Shown in pieces: positions 37,916-45,732 of a DNA stretch of 64,000 nt. The notes beneath the pieces are model-generated. The model saw only the letters and a program-made list of their open reading frames with translations, was not told the origin of the DNA and made no database searches. Source of the DNA: an uncultured Clostridia bacterium (GTDB lineage: Bacteria; Bacillota; Clostridia; Christensenellales; UBA1242); contig CAKVOP010000005.1 of the NCBI GenBank assembly GCA_934793215.1, forward strand, positions 8,225-72,224. The letters run 5' to 3'. The first letter of the stretch is position 1. The number at the start of each line of letters is the position of its first letter. The translations under genes and the position numbers were made by a program.

Positions 37916-37976
37916 AAAAAAAAGACTATTTTCATAACAACAGGTGTTGAGTTTGACTTGAAAATAGTCTTTTTTA
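37916..37976 (+). terminator. terminator after yugP
   Basis: Long stem (AAAAAGACTATTTTC / GAAAATAGTCTTTTT) with a loop of about 25 nt that itself contains a CAAC/GTTG hairpin. T-run follows. It could work in both directions. Confidence 0.75.
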
Positions 37977-38212
37977 TTTAAAGAAAATTGCTTTATATTT
38001 TGTGAATGATTTATTTTAAATATTTAACGAAAGGAAATAATGAAATCTTAATTTAGTTGATAATATTTTTTTTAAAAATATTAAATGTAAGTTGAAATTT
38101 TGTAGTTTGTTATTATAAAATAACAAGGGTTTTGAAAATAAAGGGAAAGAAAAAGAAGAGCAAAATTTTGTAAAAAATTTTATCTTTTTGTAGTGATAAT
38201 TTTTTTAAAAAA

Positions 38213-38228
38213 ACACAATATATAGTGT
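38213..38228. promoter_or_regulatory. NrdR box 1
   Basis: ACACAATATATAGTGT, an almost perfect palindrome matching the NrdR consensus ACACWATATATWGTGT. It sits upstream of the -35 box of nrdD. Confidence 0.88.
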
Positions 38229-38236
38229 TTATTTTG

Positions 38237-38265
38237 TTGACAAACCTATATATATAGTGTAAAAT
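38237..38265 (+). promoter_or_regulatory. promoter of nrdD
   Basis: TTGACA, 17 nt, TAAAAT. NrdR box 2 fills the spacer and touches the -10 box, so repressor binding would block polymerase. Confidence 0.88.
38245..38260. promoter_or_regulatory. NrdR box 2
   Basis: CCTATATATATAGTGT: the right half equals the NrdR consensus and the left half is partly degenerate. It starts 32 bp after box 1, about three helical turns, the usual spacing of paired NrdR sites. Confidence 0.8.
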
Positions 38266-38302
38266 CGTTTATGTTAGAACTAATGATAAAGGGGGAAAGA
38301 TT

Positions 38303-40480
38303 ATGAAAGTAATTAAGCGTTCTGGGCAAGAAGTCGTATTTGACAAAGATAAGATTGCTGTTGCCGTAGGAAAGGCAAATGAGTCAATAGAAGACCAAAG
38401 CAAACGCCTAACAAAAGAAGATATTCAGGATATTGCTTCTAGGGTTGCCGAAAAATGTGAGGCTTTAAATAGGGCGGTTGGAGTTGAAGAAATTCAAGAT
38501 ATGGTGGAGTTTGCAATCATGGGCAAAGGCAAATTTGCAGTTGCCAAAAATTATATAACTTATCGTTATAACAGACAACTCGCTCGTCAAAAAAACACCA
38601 CTGATGATAAAGTTTTTGCTCTTATTAATTGCCAAAATGAAGAAGTTAAGCAAGAAAATAGTAACAAAAATCCAACTGTTAACAGCGTTCAACGCGATTA
38701 CATGGCTGGCGAAATGAGTAAAGACCTTACGAAAAGATTTTTACTTCCACCTGATATTTGGAAAGCACATGAAGAAGGGCTTATTCACTTTCATGACGCT
38801 GACTATTTTGCACAAAGGATGCACAACTGTGACCTTATAAACCTTGAAGACATGCTTCAAAATGGCACAGTTATCTCTGGCACTATGATTGAAAAGCCAC
38901 ATTCTTTTGCTACTGCTTGCAATATTGCAACGCAAATTATTGCACAAGTTGCGTCTAGTCAATATGGTGGGCAAAGCATAACACTTACACATCTTGCACC
39001 TTTTGTTGATGTATCAAGACAAAAAATAAAAAAAGAACTTACCGAAGAGTTCGCGCAACTTGGTGTAAATGTTACCAAAGAGCAACTTGATTCAATCGTT
39101 GAGTCAAGGGTAAGAAAAGAGGTCAATAAAGGTGTACAAACCATACAGTATCAGGTTGTAACACTTATGACGACAAACGGACAAGCCCCATTTATCACTG
39201 TGTTTATGTATCTTAATGAAGCACGCAATGAGCAAGAGAAAAAAGACCTTGCTATGATGATTGAAGAAATGTTAAATCAGCGTATTATGGGCGTGAAAAA
39301 CCCAAAAGGTGTGTACATAACTCCTGCATTTCCAAAGCTTATTTATGTACTTGAAGAAGACAATATCACCGAGGATAGTAAGTATTGGTATTTGACATGC
39401 CTTGCCGCTAAATGCACAGCAAAAAGAATGGTCCCTGACTACATTTCAGAGAAGAAAATGCTGGAACTCAAAGTTGATAAAAATGGCGAGGGACATTGTT
39501 ATACTTGCATGGGGTGCAGAAGTTTCTTAACACCTTATGTTGATGAAAATGGGAAACCAAAATATTACGGAAGATTTAATCAAGGAGTTGTGACTGTCAA
39601 CCTTATTGACATAGCACTTTCTTCTCACAAAGATATGAATGAATTTTGGAAGATTTTTGATGAGAGAATGGAGCTCTGCCATCGAGCTCTTCAATGCCGT
39701 CATGAGCGTCTTACTGGCACACTTTCTGATGCAGCACCTATTCTTTGGCAACATGGAGCACTTACAAGACTTGCTCCGGGAGAAACGATTGATAAATATC
39801 TTCATGGTGGATATAGCACAATTTCACTTGGATATGCTGGACTTTGGGAGGCTGTTTACTATCTTATTGGCAAAAAATTGACAGAACCAGAGGGAAAAGA
39901 ACTCGGGCTTGAAATTATGCGTGCTTTAAATAAATACACAAAGAAGTGGAAAGAAGCAGAGAATATAGATTATTCTCTTTATGGCACACCACTTGAAAGC
40001 ACAACTTATAAATTTGCGAAATGCCTTCAAAAACGCTTTGGAAAGATTGCTGGTGTGACAGACAAGAATTATATTACAAACTCATATCATGTTCATGTAA
40101 CAGAACCTATTGATGCATTCTCTAAACTTGCACTCGAAAGCGAATTCCAAGCACTCAGTCCGGGTGGGGCAATCAGTTATGTGGAAGTGCCAAATATGCA
40201 AAATAATATTGGTGCCGTGCTTGAAGTTATGAAATTTATCTATGATAACATTATGTATGCCGAACTTAATACCAAAAGCGACTATTGCCAGTGCTGTGGA
40301 TTTGATGGAGAAATCCGAATTGAAGAGGTGGACGGCAAACTTATTTGGAAGTGTCCAAATTGTGGGAATACTGACCAAACAAAAATGAACGTTGCAAGAC
40401 GAACTTGTGGTTATATTGGAAGCCAATATTGGAACCAAGGAAGAACGCAAGAAATTAAAGATAGAGTTTTGCACTTGTAA
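38303..40480 (+). CDS. nrdD: anaerobic ribonucleoside-triphosphate reductase, class III
   Basis: Oxygen-sensitive glycyl-radical enzyme that makes dNTPs from NTPs. 725 residues: N-terminal ATP-cone (KVIKRSGQEVVFDKDKI to about residue 95), then the catalytic barrel, for example MHNCDLINLEDML, and a C-terminal zinc ribbon (CQCC...CPNC) followed by the glycyl-radical loop RTCGYIG, with G703 the likely radical site. Ribosome site AAAGGGGG. Preceded by paired NrdR boxes, so repression at high dATP/ATP is expected; nrdR itself is not in the window. nrdG, its activase, follows 171 nt downstream. Shows an anaerobic lifestyle. Confidence 0.97.
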   Translation: MKVIKRSGQEVVFDKDKIAVAVGKANESIEDQSKRLTKEDIQDIASRVAEKCEALNRAVGVEEIQDMVEFAIMGKGKFAVAKNYITYRYNRQLARQKNTTDDKVFALINCQNEEVKQENSNKNPTVNSVQRDYMAGEMSKDLTKRFLLPPDIWKAHEEGLIHFHDADYFAQRMHNCDLINLEDMLQNGTVISGTMIEKPHSFATACNIATQIIAQVASSQYGGQSITLTHLAPFVDVSRQKIKKELTEEFAQLGVNVTKEQLDSIVESRVRKEVNKGVQTIQYQVVTLMTTNGQAPFITVFMYLNEARNEQEKKDLAMMIEEMLNQRIMGVKNPKGVYITPAFPKLIYVLEEDNITEDSKYWYLTCLAAKCTAKRMVPDYISEKKMLELKVDKNGEGHCYTCMGCRSFLTPYVDENGKPKYYGRFNQGVVTVNLIDIALSSHKDMNEFWKIFDERMELCHRALQCRHERLTGTLSDAAPILWQHGALTRLAPGETIDKYLHGGYSTISLGYAGLWEAVYYLIGKKLTEPEGKELGLEIMRALNKYTKKWKEAENIDYSLYGTPLESTTYKFAKCLQKRFGKIAGVTDKNYITNSYHVHVTEPIDAFSKLALESEFQALSPGGAISYVEVPNMQNNIGAVLEVMKFIYDNIMYAELNTKSDYCQCCGFDGEIRIEEVDGKLIWKCPNCGNTDQTKMNVARRTCGYIGSQYWNQGRTQEIKDRVLHL

Positions 40481-40651
40481 CAAAAAAGCCTTACGTAAGC
40501 AAAACAAATGTCAAAATACTGAAAACATCGTAAAATTTTATTAAAACTACTTAAAAATTGTTATAAAAACATAAAAAGCAGATAAAGTGTAAAAGCCGAA
40601 ATTTTCAAAGGCCGATAAATTTTATAAACAAGGTTATTGAAGGGGACTAAA

Positions 40652-41185
40652 ATGTACTATGGTGAAATAAAAAACTATGATATCGCAAATGGTTTGGGAA
40701 TAAGAGTAACCTTGTTTGTGAGCGGTTGTACTCACCACTGCAAAGGTTGTTTCAACGAAGAAACTTGGAACTTTTGTTATGGGAAAGAATATACTTCTCA
40801 AACCGAAGACGCTATTATTGAGGCGTGTGGAAAGCCATTTATAAGGGGATTGTCAGTGCTTGGTGGAGAACCTTTTGAAAAAGCGAATCAAAAAGATGTT
40901 TGCCATTTGCTTAAAAAGTTTAAAGAAACATATCCTCAAAAAGATGTCTGGTGTTATTCGGGCTATACTTTTGATAAAGATATGATTCCGGGCGGAAAGG
41001 TTTTTACTGAGTATACAACAGAAATGCTTTCATGCATTGATTACCTTGTTGATGGTGAATTTGTTGAAGAAAAGAAAAATTTGATGCTTAAATTTAGAGG
41101 ATCATCAAATCAAAGAATTATCAATGTTCCACTATCTTTAAAACAAGGGCAGACTATTTGCTATAAAGATGAAGAATTAGTATAG
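40652..41185 (+). CDS. nrdG: anaerobic ribonucleotide reductase activating protein
   Basis: Radical SAM enzyme that generates the glycyl radical on NrdD. Start at 40652 (MYYGEIKNYD) with AAGGGG upstream; an in-frame TTG 15 nt earlier is rejected. The [4Fe-4S] motif is CTHHCKGC (C26, C30, C33), followed by the family's FNEETW and LSVLGGEPF (SAM-binding GGE). 177 residues, normal for NrdG. Same strand as nrdD; the gap contains no strong terminator, so shared transcription from the NrdR-controlled promoter is likely. Confidence 0.95.
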   Translation: MYYGEIKNYDIANGLGIRVTLFVSGCTHHCKGCFNEETWNFCYGKEYTSQTEDAIIEACGKPFIRGLSVLGGEPFEKANQKDVCHLLKKFKETYPQKDVWCYSGYTFDKDMIPGGKVFTEYTTEMLSCIDYLVDGEFVEEKKNLMLKFRGSSNQRIINVPLSLKQGQTICYKDEELV

Positions 41186-41221
41186 TAAATATTGAATCTT
41201 TTAAACAATGAATGCTAAATA

Positions 41222-41260
41222 AAAAAAGAAGTCAAAATGTATCATTTGGCTTCTTTTTTA
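41222..41260. terminator. terminator between nrdG and glyS
   Basis: Stem AAGAAGTCAAA / TTTGGCTTCTT (one G-T pair), A-run before and T-run after. It lies between convergent genes and can serve both. Confidence 0.85.
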
Positions 41261-41345
41261 TGCAAAATTTTTTAATAATTTAACAGTTTTTAAAATCTAT
41301 TAGAAATTTTATTAAAATAGGGTGTTACTTAATAAAATCTTTCTA

Positions 41346-42755
41346 TTAATCATTGTCGTTACGAGTGAAAACAATTTTCTCGTTAATGTATGGTATAAGT
41401 TCATCAACTGAAAGTCTAATTTGTTCCATAGTGTCACGGTCACGAATTGTAACAGTGTCATTTTCAAGGGTGTCAAAGTCGATTGTTACACAATAAGGTG
41501 TTCCAATTTCGTCTTGACGGCGGTAACGCTTGCCAATAGAACCAGCCTCATCATAGTCGCAGTTAAAGTGCTTATTAAGCTTTCTATAAACTTCTCTTGC
41601 CTTATCTGAAAGTTTTTTAGAAAGTGGTAAAATAGCTACTTTATAAGGTGCAAGTGCTGGAATAAGGTGTAAAACTGTTCTTGTGTCGCCTTCGCCAACT
41701 TCTTCTTCATCGTATGCATTGCAAAGAATAGTTAAAAACATTCTATCAACGCCAAGTGCTGGTTCGACAACATAAGGAATGTATTTTTCGTTCGTAATAG
41801 GGTCAGTATATTCCATATTTTCGCCACTGAATTTTTGATGTTGAGTAAGGTCGTAGTCTGTTCTATCAGCAATGCCCCAAAGTTCTCCCCAGCCAAATGG
41901 GAATAAGAATTCAAAATCAGTAGTTGCTTTTGAATAGAAGCAAAGTTCCTCTGGACTATGGTCACGTTCTCTCAAATTCTCTTTCTTAATTCCAAGGTCG
42001 TAAAGCCATTGTCTCATTTCATTTTTATAAAACTTAAACCAATCAAGGTCCGTGCCAGGTTTGCAGAAAAATTCAAGTTCCATTTGTTCAAATTCACGAG
42101 TACGGAAAATGAAATTCCCCGGAGTAATTTCATTTCTAAAACTTCTTCCCATTTGTCCAATACCAAAAGGCATTTTAGGGCGTTGAGTCCTTACGACATT
42201 TTTGTAATCTACAAACATTGCTTGTGCGGTTTCTGGACGAAGATAAACTTCGCTTTTTGAATCTTCAGTAACCCCCATAAAGGTTTTAAACATAAGGTTG
42301 AAGTTTCTCATTCCTGTAAAGTTACTTTTCCCGCAGTTTGGGCATTTAACATGATGTTCGGCAATAAATTTTTCAAGTCCTGCATTGTCAAGTTCTCCAA
42401 CTACAACATCAAGACCATTTGCAACAACATAATCTTCTACAAGTTTGTCTGCTCTGTGTCTTGTTTTGCACTCTTTGCAGTCAATTAATGGGTCTGAAAA
42501 ACCTGCTAGGTGTCCGCTTGCTTGCCAAACGCGTGGGTTCATTATGATTGATGCGTCAATACCAATATTATACTCATTTTCATGAATAAATCTTTTCCAC
42601 CAAAGTTCCTTTATGTTTTTTTTGAGCTCGCTTCCAATAGGTCCATAATCCCAACTATTGGCAAGACCGCCATAAATTTCACTTCCTGGATAAACAAATC
42701 CTCTTGCTTTGCAAAGGTTTACAATTTTATCCATTGTCAACTGTTCTTTTTCCAT
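41346..42755 (-). CDS. glyS: glycyl-tRNA synthetase (single-chain, class II)
   Basis: Charges tRNA-Gly. Start at 42755 (MEKEQLTMDKIVNLC) with a GGAGG site; the longer frame to 42845 runs back through the riboswitch terminator and is rejected. 469 residues, the homodimeric type also found in archaea and many Bacillota (family protein GlyQS/GRS1-like), not the alpha-beta form. Seen: GFVYPGSEIYGGLANSWDYGP, zinc-like CKEC...CPNCG, motif 2 QMGRSFRNEITPGNFIFRTREFEQMELE region, motif 3 EPALGVDRMFL, and an anticodon-binding C-terminal domain. Controlled by a T-box riboswitch. Confidence 0.96.
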   Translation of the reverse strand: MEKEQLTMDKIVNLCKARGFVYPGSEIYGGLANSWDYGPIGSELKKNIKELWWKRFIHENEYNIGIDASIIMNPRVWQASGHLAGFSDPLIDCKECKTRHRADKLVEDYVVANGLDVVVGELDNAGLEKFIAEHHVKCPNCGKSNFTGMRNFNLMFKTFMGVTEDSKSEVYLRPETAQAMFVDYKNVVRTQRPKMPFGIGQMGRSFRNEITPGNFIFRTREFEQMELEFFCKPGTDLDWFKFYKNEMRQWLYDLGIKKENLRERDHSPEELCFYSKATTDFEFLFPFGWGELWGIADRTDYDLTQHQKFSGENMEYTDPITNEKYIPYVVEPALGVDRMFLTILCNAYDEEEVGEGDTRTVLHLIPALAPYKVAILPLSKKLSDKAREVYRKLNKHFNCDYDEAGSIGKRYRRQDEIGTPYCVTIDFDTLENDTVTIRDRDTMEQIRLSVDELIPYINEKIVFTRNDND

Positions 42756-42780
42756 ATATCCTCCAAATTTGCATAGGAAA

Positions 42781-42914
42781 CAAAAACCCCTATGCTGGTT
42801 AGCATAGGGGCGATGATAATCGCTGTTCCACCCTAATTCACGCATTATTGCGCCTCATTAAGTGTCTTTACGCCGACAAGCGTTTGCTCGGGAGTTGCCA
42901 ATTCCGTCATTGCT
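42781..42914 (-). promoter_or_regulatory. glycine T-box riboswitch (unusually short)
   Basis: Leader RNA on the minus strand. The antiterminator is AGGG-(UGGAACA bulge)-GCGAU/AUCGC-CCCU at 42834-42806; the bulge UGGA pairs with the UCCA end of tRNA-Gly. The competing terminator is CCCCTATGCT / AGCATAGGGG plus T-run at 42810-42781. Only about 80 nt lie between the predicted start and the T-box, so Stem I must be very short. A GGC triplet at 42899-42897 in a small hairpin loop is a candidate specifier, unproven. Confidence 0.9.
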
Positions 42915-42920
42915 GGGTAT

Positions 42921-42949
42921 ATTGTATTTCTTTTTTTAAAAATTGTCAA
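42921..42949 (-). promoter_or_regulatory. promoter of the glyS leader
   Basis: Minus strand TTGACA, 17 nt, TACAAT; start expected near 42914. Confidence 0.85.
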
Positions 42950-43003
42950 GTGTTTTAACGCTTGAAATATGTAAAATCAATTTAATATTAATGCTTTTAA
43001 GAG

Positions 43004-43031
43004 TTGACTTTTCTGCATAAGGGTGTATACT
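43004..43031 (+). promoter_or_regulatory. promoter of the 191-aa gene
   Basis: TTGACT, 16 nt, TATACT, then a short leader with AGAGAGGGTGAT before the ATG at 43055. Confidence 0.75.
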
Positions 43032-43054
43032 CATTTGTAAAGAGAGGGTGATGT

Positions 43055-43630
43055 ATGAGACAAGAATTTATTGCAGAAGATTGTGGGAAAGTAGTTTGTG
43101 ACTTTATTGAGGTTGACCTTAATGGTGCTGAAAACGCGTTGGAACTATTGGCTAAATACACAGACGGAAATATTATTTTTGCACAAAAGCCCCGTCGAGT
43201 TCATGCTCGTCCAGTTTTGCTAGGTGAAACTGTATTGACAGCTCCGCTTGCTACTATTGGAGAAAGAGTTTGTAAGATAAGTGAGACAAGGCAAGTTGTA
43301 ACTATGGACCATGTCACTAGGGGAGATATGGTTGTAACGAATCCCGATGGGGAAGAGTATATTGTGAAAGGTTCAAAATTTGCGAAAATTTATAGTCACA
43401 TTGGAAATGGAGTATATTTGCCACAAGGAGAGGTTAAGCCGTTCGTGACAACTATCGCAGATATTTGCTTCAAAGCGTCGTGGGGAGAATTACAGTTTGC
43501 ACCAAAGGGAAGCAAGCTTTGCGTTGCAGATATGAACGACATATATTCTGTAACTGATATTGCATTTGAGTCAACATACGAAAGAGTGCAAAGTGTACAC
43601 GCAAATGAAATGAGTAATTTAATTAATTAG
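43055..43630 (+). CDS. hypothetical protein, 191 aa
   Basis: Not recognised with certainty. Soluble, no signal peptide or membrane helix. A beta-rich central part reads RGDMVVTNPDGEEYIVKGSKFAKIYSHIGNGVYLPQGEVKPF, with a Gly/Pro/Asp pattern like small beta-barrel modules; the C-terminus contains LCVADMNDIYSVTDIAFESTYE. Cysteines at about residues 10, 15 and 73 form no clear metal site. Own promoter and terminator, so monocistronic. It lies between glyS and an ABC-F gene, which says little about its role. Confidence 0.82.
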   Translation: MRQEFIAEDCGKVVCDFIEVDLNGAENALELLAKYTDGNIIFAQKPRRVHARPVLLGETVLTAPLATIGERVCKISETRQVVTMDHVTRGDMVVTNPDGEEYIVKGSKFAKIYSHIGNGVYLPQGEVKPFVTTIADICFKASWGELQFAPKGSKLCVADMNDIYSVTDIAFESTYERVQSVHANEMSNLIN

Positions 43631-43634
43631 ATAA

Positions 43635-43665
43635 TAAAAAAGACCTGAATTAAGGCCTTTTTTAT
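43635..43665. terminator. terminator after the 191-aa gene
   Basis: AAAAAAGACCT / AGGCCTTTTTT with a six-base loop and one mismatch, then T-run. Placed between convergent genes. Confidence 0.7.
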
Positions 43666-43725
43666 TGTTTTAAGTAATTATTTTGATTGATGTAATTGTT
43701 TTATTTAAAAATCGACAAATTTATC

Positions 43726-45306
43726 TTATTTCATGTATTTTTCCACATATTCCTCATATGAACCTGTAAAGTCAATTATTTTATCTTCATCTACAATGTC
43801 AATGATTCTGTTTGCAACTGTTTCAATTATTTCTTGGTCATGCGTTGAGAAAAGCATATTTCCTCTAAAATTCTGCATTCCCTTATTGAGAGCAGTAATG
43901 CTTTCAAGGTCAAGGTGGTTTGTTGGCTCGTCAAGTAAAATTAGGTTTCCTTGTTCAAGCATCATTTTTGCAAGCATGCACCTCACACGTTCACCACCAG
44001 AAAGAACATTTGCTGGCTTTAAGTTTTCTTCGCCCGTGAAAAGCATTCTTCCAAGCCATGACCTTATATATGTTTCATTTTGGTCTTTTGAAAATTGTCT
44101 TAACCAGTCTACAATAGGAAGGGTGTTATCTTCAAAATATTCGTTATTATTTTGTGGTAAATATGTCATTTTTATTGTTTTTCCAATAAATACTTGACCA
44201 TGGTCAGCTTTTTCTTTGCCAAGGATAATATTAAACAAAGTTGTTATAATTTGACTATTTTTTGCGAAAATTGCGACTTTTTGTCCTTTTTCTATGTTGA
44301 AAGAAAGATTTTTGAACATTCCAGCCTTCGTCAAATGGTCAACTTTTAAAACTTCTTTTCCTATTTCTTGTGTGTATTCAAAGTTAATATAAGGGTATTT
44401 TCTTGAAGATGGTTTAAGGTCTTCAATGTTAATTTTTTCAAGTTCCTTTTTACGGCTTGTTGCTTGTTTAGATTTTGAAGCGTTTGCGGAGAAGCGTGCA
44501 ATGAAATCTTTGAGTTCTTTTACGCGTTGTTCGGCTTTTTTGTTTTGGTCTTTCATTTGTTTAAGGATAAGTTGACTTGACTCATACCAAAAATCATAAT
44601 TCCCAATAAACATGTTGATTTTGCCATAATCTACATCGCAAATGTGAGTACAAACTTTATTTAAAAAGTGTCTATTGTGAGAAACTATAATAACGGTGTT
44701 TTCAAAATCTAATAAAAAGTCTTCAAGCCATCTTGTTGTTTTAAAGTCAAGGTTATTTGTAGGTTCGTCAAGCACCAGAATGTCGGGATTCCCAAAAAGT
44801 GCTTGAGCAAGCAAAACTTTAACTTTGACCTTTGGGTCGGTTTGTCCCATGAGGTCATAAAAATTTTCCTCTTTGATTCCTAGACTTTGAAGAAGTTGCT
44901 TTGCTTCGCTTTCTGCTTCCCAACCGCCAAGTTCTGCGAATTCGGTTTCTAGTTCTCCTGCTTTAATTCCATCTTCTTCACTGAAATCTTCTTTCATGTA
45001 AAGAGCATCTTTTTCTTTTTGTACTTCCATAAGACGCTTATGCCCGAGAAGCACTGTGTCAAGAATTGTTTCGTTATCATAGGCGTTTTGGTTCTGTGCC
45101 AAAACAGACATTCTTTCTCCGGGAGTAATGAAAATTTCGCCTGTGTTTGGTTCAATTTCACCTGTCAAGATTTTTAAAAATGTACTTTTGCCAGCGCCAT
45201 TCGCGCCAATTATGCCATAACAATTACCTTTTGTGAATTTTAAATTAACATCTTTATATAAAACTCTTCCGCCAAAAGCAAGTGAAACATTTGTTGCCTG
45301 AATCAT
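43726..45306 (-). CDS. ABC-F family ATPase (YkpA/YbiT type)
   Basis: 526 residues, two ABC domains, no membrane helices: an ABC-F protein, a class that acts on ribosomes (translation factors or antibiotic protection). First domain: Walker A GANGAGKST (about 34-42), degenerate signature region MGQTDPKVKVKVLLAQ, Walker B ILVLDEPTNNLD. The interdomain linker (about 240-300) is charged and helical, without the long arm of resistance factors. Second domain: the Walker A position reads FAKNSQIITTLF, lacking the GK(S/T) lysine, while signature LSGGERVR, LILLDEPTNHLD and the H-loop STHD are intact. AAGGAGA site, TTGACA/TATACT promoter. A housekeeping factor is more likely than a resistance gene. Confidence 0.9.
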   Translation of the reverse strand: MIQATNVSLAFGGRVLYKDVNLKFTKGNCYGIIGANGAGKSTFLKILTGEIEPNTGEIFITPGERMSVLAQNQNAYDNETILDTVLLGHKRLMEVQKEKDALYMKEDFSEEDGIKAGELETEFAELGGWEAESEAKQLLQSLGIKEENFYDLMGQTDPKVKVKVLLAQALFGNPDILVLDEPTNNLDFKTTRWLEDFLLDFENTVIIVSHNRHFLNKVCTHICDVDYGKINMFIGNYDFWYESSQLILKQMKDQNKKAEQRVKELKDFIARFSANASKSKQATSRKKELEKINIEDLKPSSRKYPYINFEYTQEIGKEVLKVDHLTKAGMFKNLSFNIEKGQKVAIFAKNSQIITTLFNIILGKEKADHGQVFIGKTIKMTYLPQNNNEYFEDNTLPIVDWLRQFSKDQNETYIRSWLGRMLFTGEENLKPANVLSGGERVRCMLAKMMLEQGNLILLDEPTNHLDLESITALNKGMQNFRGNMLFSTHDQEIIETVANRIIDIVDEDKIIDFTGSYEEYVEKYMK

Positions 45307-45335
45307 AATTATCTCCTTTAAGTCTATTCTATTAA

Positions 45336-45364
45336 AGTATAAACTTATAAAATATTTTTGTCAA
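45336..45364 (-). promoter_or_regulatory. promoter of the ABC-F gene
   Basis: Minus strand TTGACA, 17 nt, TATACT; AAAGGAG and ATG follow within about 30 nt. Confidence 0.85.
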
Positions 45365-45662
45365 TCAAAAGTTTTAAAGGAAGTTAAATTTCTAAAAAAT
45401 TAAATAAAAAATAATTAATTTTAATAAAAATTAATAAAAAATGGATTTTTTTTGGTATTTTTTGATTTTTTTTGGAATTATTAATAATTTTTGCTTTAAT
45501 AAAATTAATTTATTGTTAATGAAAAAATAAAATTATTTTTTTATTTAATCGCCGAAAAAGATTTAGTATTTTTTCGTGTTTCAAGAGCATGATAAATAAT
45601 TTTTTGCTATTTATTAATAATATAATTATCTTTTTAATTCTTCAACAAAAAGCGAAATTTAT
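45365..45662. other. very AT-rich intergenic region
   Basis: About 300 bp of nearly pure A/T between the divergent ABC-F and giant-gene promoters. No gene is seen. It holds an imperfect hairpin CGAAAAA / TTTTTTCG at 45553-45576. Similar in position and composition to the DNA before the first giant gene. Confidence 0.6.
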
Positions 45663-45692
45663 TTGCCTTTTTCGATAAAAAAATATTATAAT
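45663..45692 (+). promoter_or_regulatory. promoter of the second giant gene
   Basis: TTGCCT, 18 nt, TATAAT. The flank TTTATTTG and the T-run ending TCG match the first giant gene's promoter almost base for base, including the 18-nt spacer. Confidence 0.7.
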
Positions 45693-45732
45693 ATTTTTGT
45701 AAGAAACTATTTAAGAAAATGAGGTGTCTTAA

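Noticed and set aside
40481..40510. CTTACGTAAG palindrome after nrdD as a terminator
   Set aside because: The stem leaves only four short pairs with no T-run on the plus strand, too weak to separate nrdD from nrdG.
42756..42845. Longer N-terminus of GlyRS
   Set aside because: This frame runs through the T-box terminator and antiterminator; the GGAGG site and family N-terminus place the start at 42755.
43726..45306. ABC-F gene as an antibiotic resistance factor
   Set aside because: The interdomain linker is short and the sequence resembles YkpA/YbiT housekeeping types; no resistance neighbours.
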